From NCBI GenBank assembly GCA_032433595.1, contig JASWJB010000538.1, forward strand, positions 1 to 18,398: a stretch of 18,398 nt of DNA, read 5' to 3'. The stretch is from Conoideocrella luteorostrata. Lineage: Eukaryota; Ascomycota; Sordariomycetes; Hypocreales; Clavicipitaceae. The notes under the pieces are model-generated. The model was given only the letters and a program-made list of their open reading frames with translations. It was not told the DNA's origin and searched no databases. The first letter of the stretch is position 1; the number at the start of each line of letters is the position of its first letter. The position numbers and the translations under genes are program-made. Shown one piece after another: positions 17,683 through 18,398 of this stretch.

Positions 17683-18236
17683 CCCACTGAGGTCATCGTC
17701 CCCCACAGCTTTGACCGAGCAAAAAAAAGAGCTTGTTGCTCGTGCAGATCTATCTGGCAGTTGTCAGTTATCAGGCCAAACTGACCAACGGGTCGGTCCC
17801 TTCTTAAGAGTCGTCCATCCAGGTTGCCGTCGCCACCTCTGGAGCTGCATTCGTCACTCTGCTCCTGCTGTACTACCAGATTAACTGCTCTCAAGCTTCT
17901 GTCCAATCCATCCATCTTGACCAATTCAATCTCGTCATCTTCTGCTACGTGCTTTGTGCTCCCTCGCAATTCAAGTTCAGCCATCTTTCTTTTCGCCCGG
18001 TGTGTGTGCGGATTGGTTCAGCCAACTGCAGCCAAGAACCTCTCGTTCTCTTGTCTTGCTCTTCGTCGCCTTGCTTCCTTCCCACTTGCAGACCGTAGCA
18101 CCCGAAACCCCGAGCTCGCAACAAGTAGGGGGACAGCCTGCAAACGCCACCAGCACCACCCCTCCTTCGTTTCTCGACGCCCGAAGAATAGCTACTGAGC
18201 TTGTGTTGAGCTTGAGCTCAACCGACCGGGACAATC
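17683..18236 (+). promoter_or_regulatory. 554-nt ATG-free leader of the right-edge gene
   Basis: No ATG occurs on the + strand between the one at 17680 and the start at 18237; about nine are expected by chance. Most of the stretch from 17820 is C/T-rich. Both features are usual in fungal 5' leaders and support a transcript starting well upstream of 18237. An intron within the leader cannot be excluded. Confidence 0.6.
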
Positions 18237-18271
18237 ATGTTCGCCTACAATAAACCGATTAAGCCTATGGA
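18237..18271 (+). CDS. First coding exon of a gene cut by the right edge
   Basis: The ATG at 18237 has A at -3 and ends an ATG-free leader. It encodes MFAYNKPIKPM and then two bases of the next codon before a strong GTGAGT donor at 18272. If unspliced, the frame stops at 18273-18275, so this is either a 12-codon peptide or, more likely, a short first exon with a phase-2 junction. The intron would continue beyond 18398, at least 127 nt, longer than the others here. The product cannot be identified from 11 residues. Confidence 0.55.
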
Positions 18272-18372
18272 GTGAGTCTCACCCTCAATCTCGATGAACG
18301 CCCCCTTCTCCTCGATGCTCTCATCTTATTCTTCATTTACATCGTTCAAAGCTTCTACTTGGGCTATTGACT

Positions 18373-18398
18373 TATTTTTTTTATTTTTTTTTATTTTT
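18373..18398. repeat. T-rich tract at the window edge
   Basis: Runs of T broken by single A residues reach the end of the window, inside the putative first intron of the right-edge gene. Confidence 0.7.

Noticed and set aside
17514..17984. 156-codon ATG-initiated frame on the - strand
   Set aside because: It lies in DNA that looks like promoter and leader of the right-edge gene and is rich in simple repeats. The translation shows no domain.

Overview
The window looks like nuclear DNA from a filamentous ascomycete (Pezizomycotina). All introns are short (60-85 nt), with GTRAGT/GTAAGC donors and CTAAC/CTGAC-type branch sites. Intergenic spaces are 1.4-2.3 kb and start codons have A at -3. The proteins are fungal: a fused single-chain glutamate synthase and an SPX/VTC vacuolar polyphosphate protein. 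The sequence alone does not fix the genus. I see no mobile element, CRISPR array, rRNA or tRNA.

Layout, all supported genes on the + strand. (1) 1-1238: upstream DNA and 5' leader, with two GATA-factor sites near 1032-1081. (2) 1239-7769: four-exon glutamate synthase gene (GOGAT, GLT1/gltA), 2111 aa. (3) 7770-9285: intergenic DNA holding a poly(A) signal, an A/T-rich repeat and one CACGTG box. (4) 9286-11729: three-exon SPX-VTC-DUF202 gene of the Vtc2/Vtc3 type, 769 aa. One of its introns is 63 nt, in frame and free of stops, so naive translation reads through it. (5) 11730-13180: intergenic DNA with a hairpin just after the stop codon, a perfect 18-bp palindrome and T-rich tracts. (6) 13181-15936: four-exon gene for an 848-aa protein I do not recognise, with a basic disordered N-terminus and a Cys-rich C-terminus. 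(7) 15937-18236: long intergenic region with a cluster of the 9-mer TACTCCGTA and a 554-nt leader free of ATG. (8) 18237-18271: the first coding exon of a gene that runs off the right edge.

The two recognisable genes serve nutrient assimilation. GOGAT makes glutamate from glutamine and 2-oxoglutarate in the cytosol. The VTC protein belongs to the complex that makes and stores polyphosphate at the vacuole. Their neighbourhood could reflect linked nitrogen and phosphate economy, but nothing in the sequence shows co-regulation. I found no convincing new multi-gene system. The most rewarding follow-ups are the unrecognised 848-aa protein, the TACTCCGTA cluster, and the structured elements around the VTC gene.
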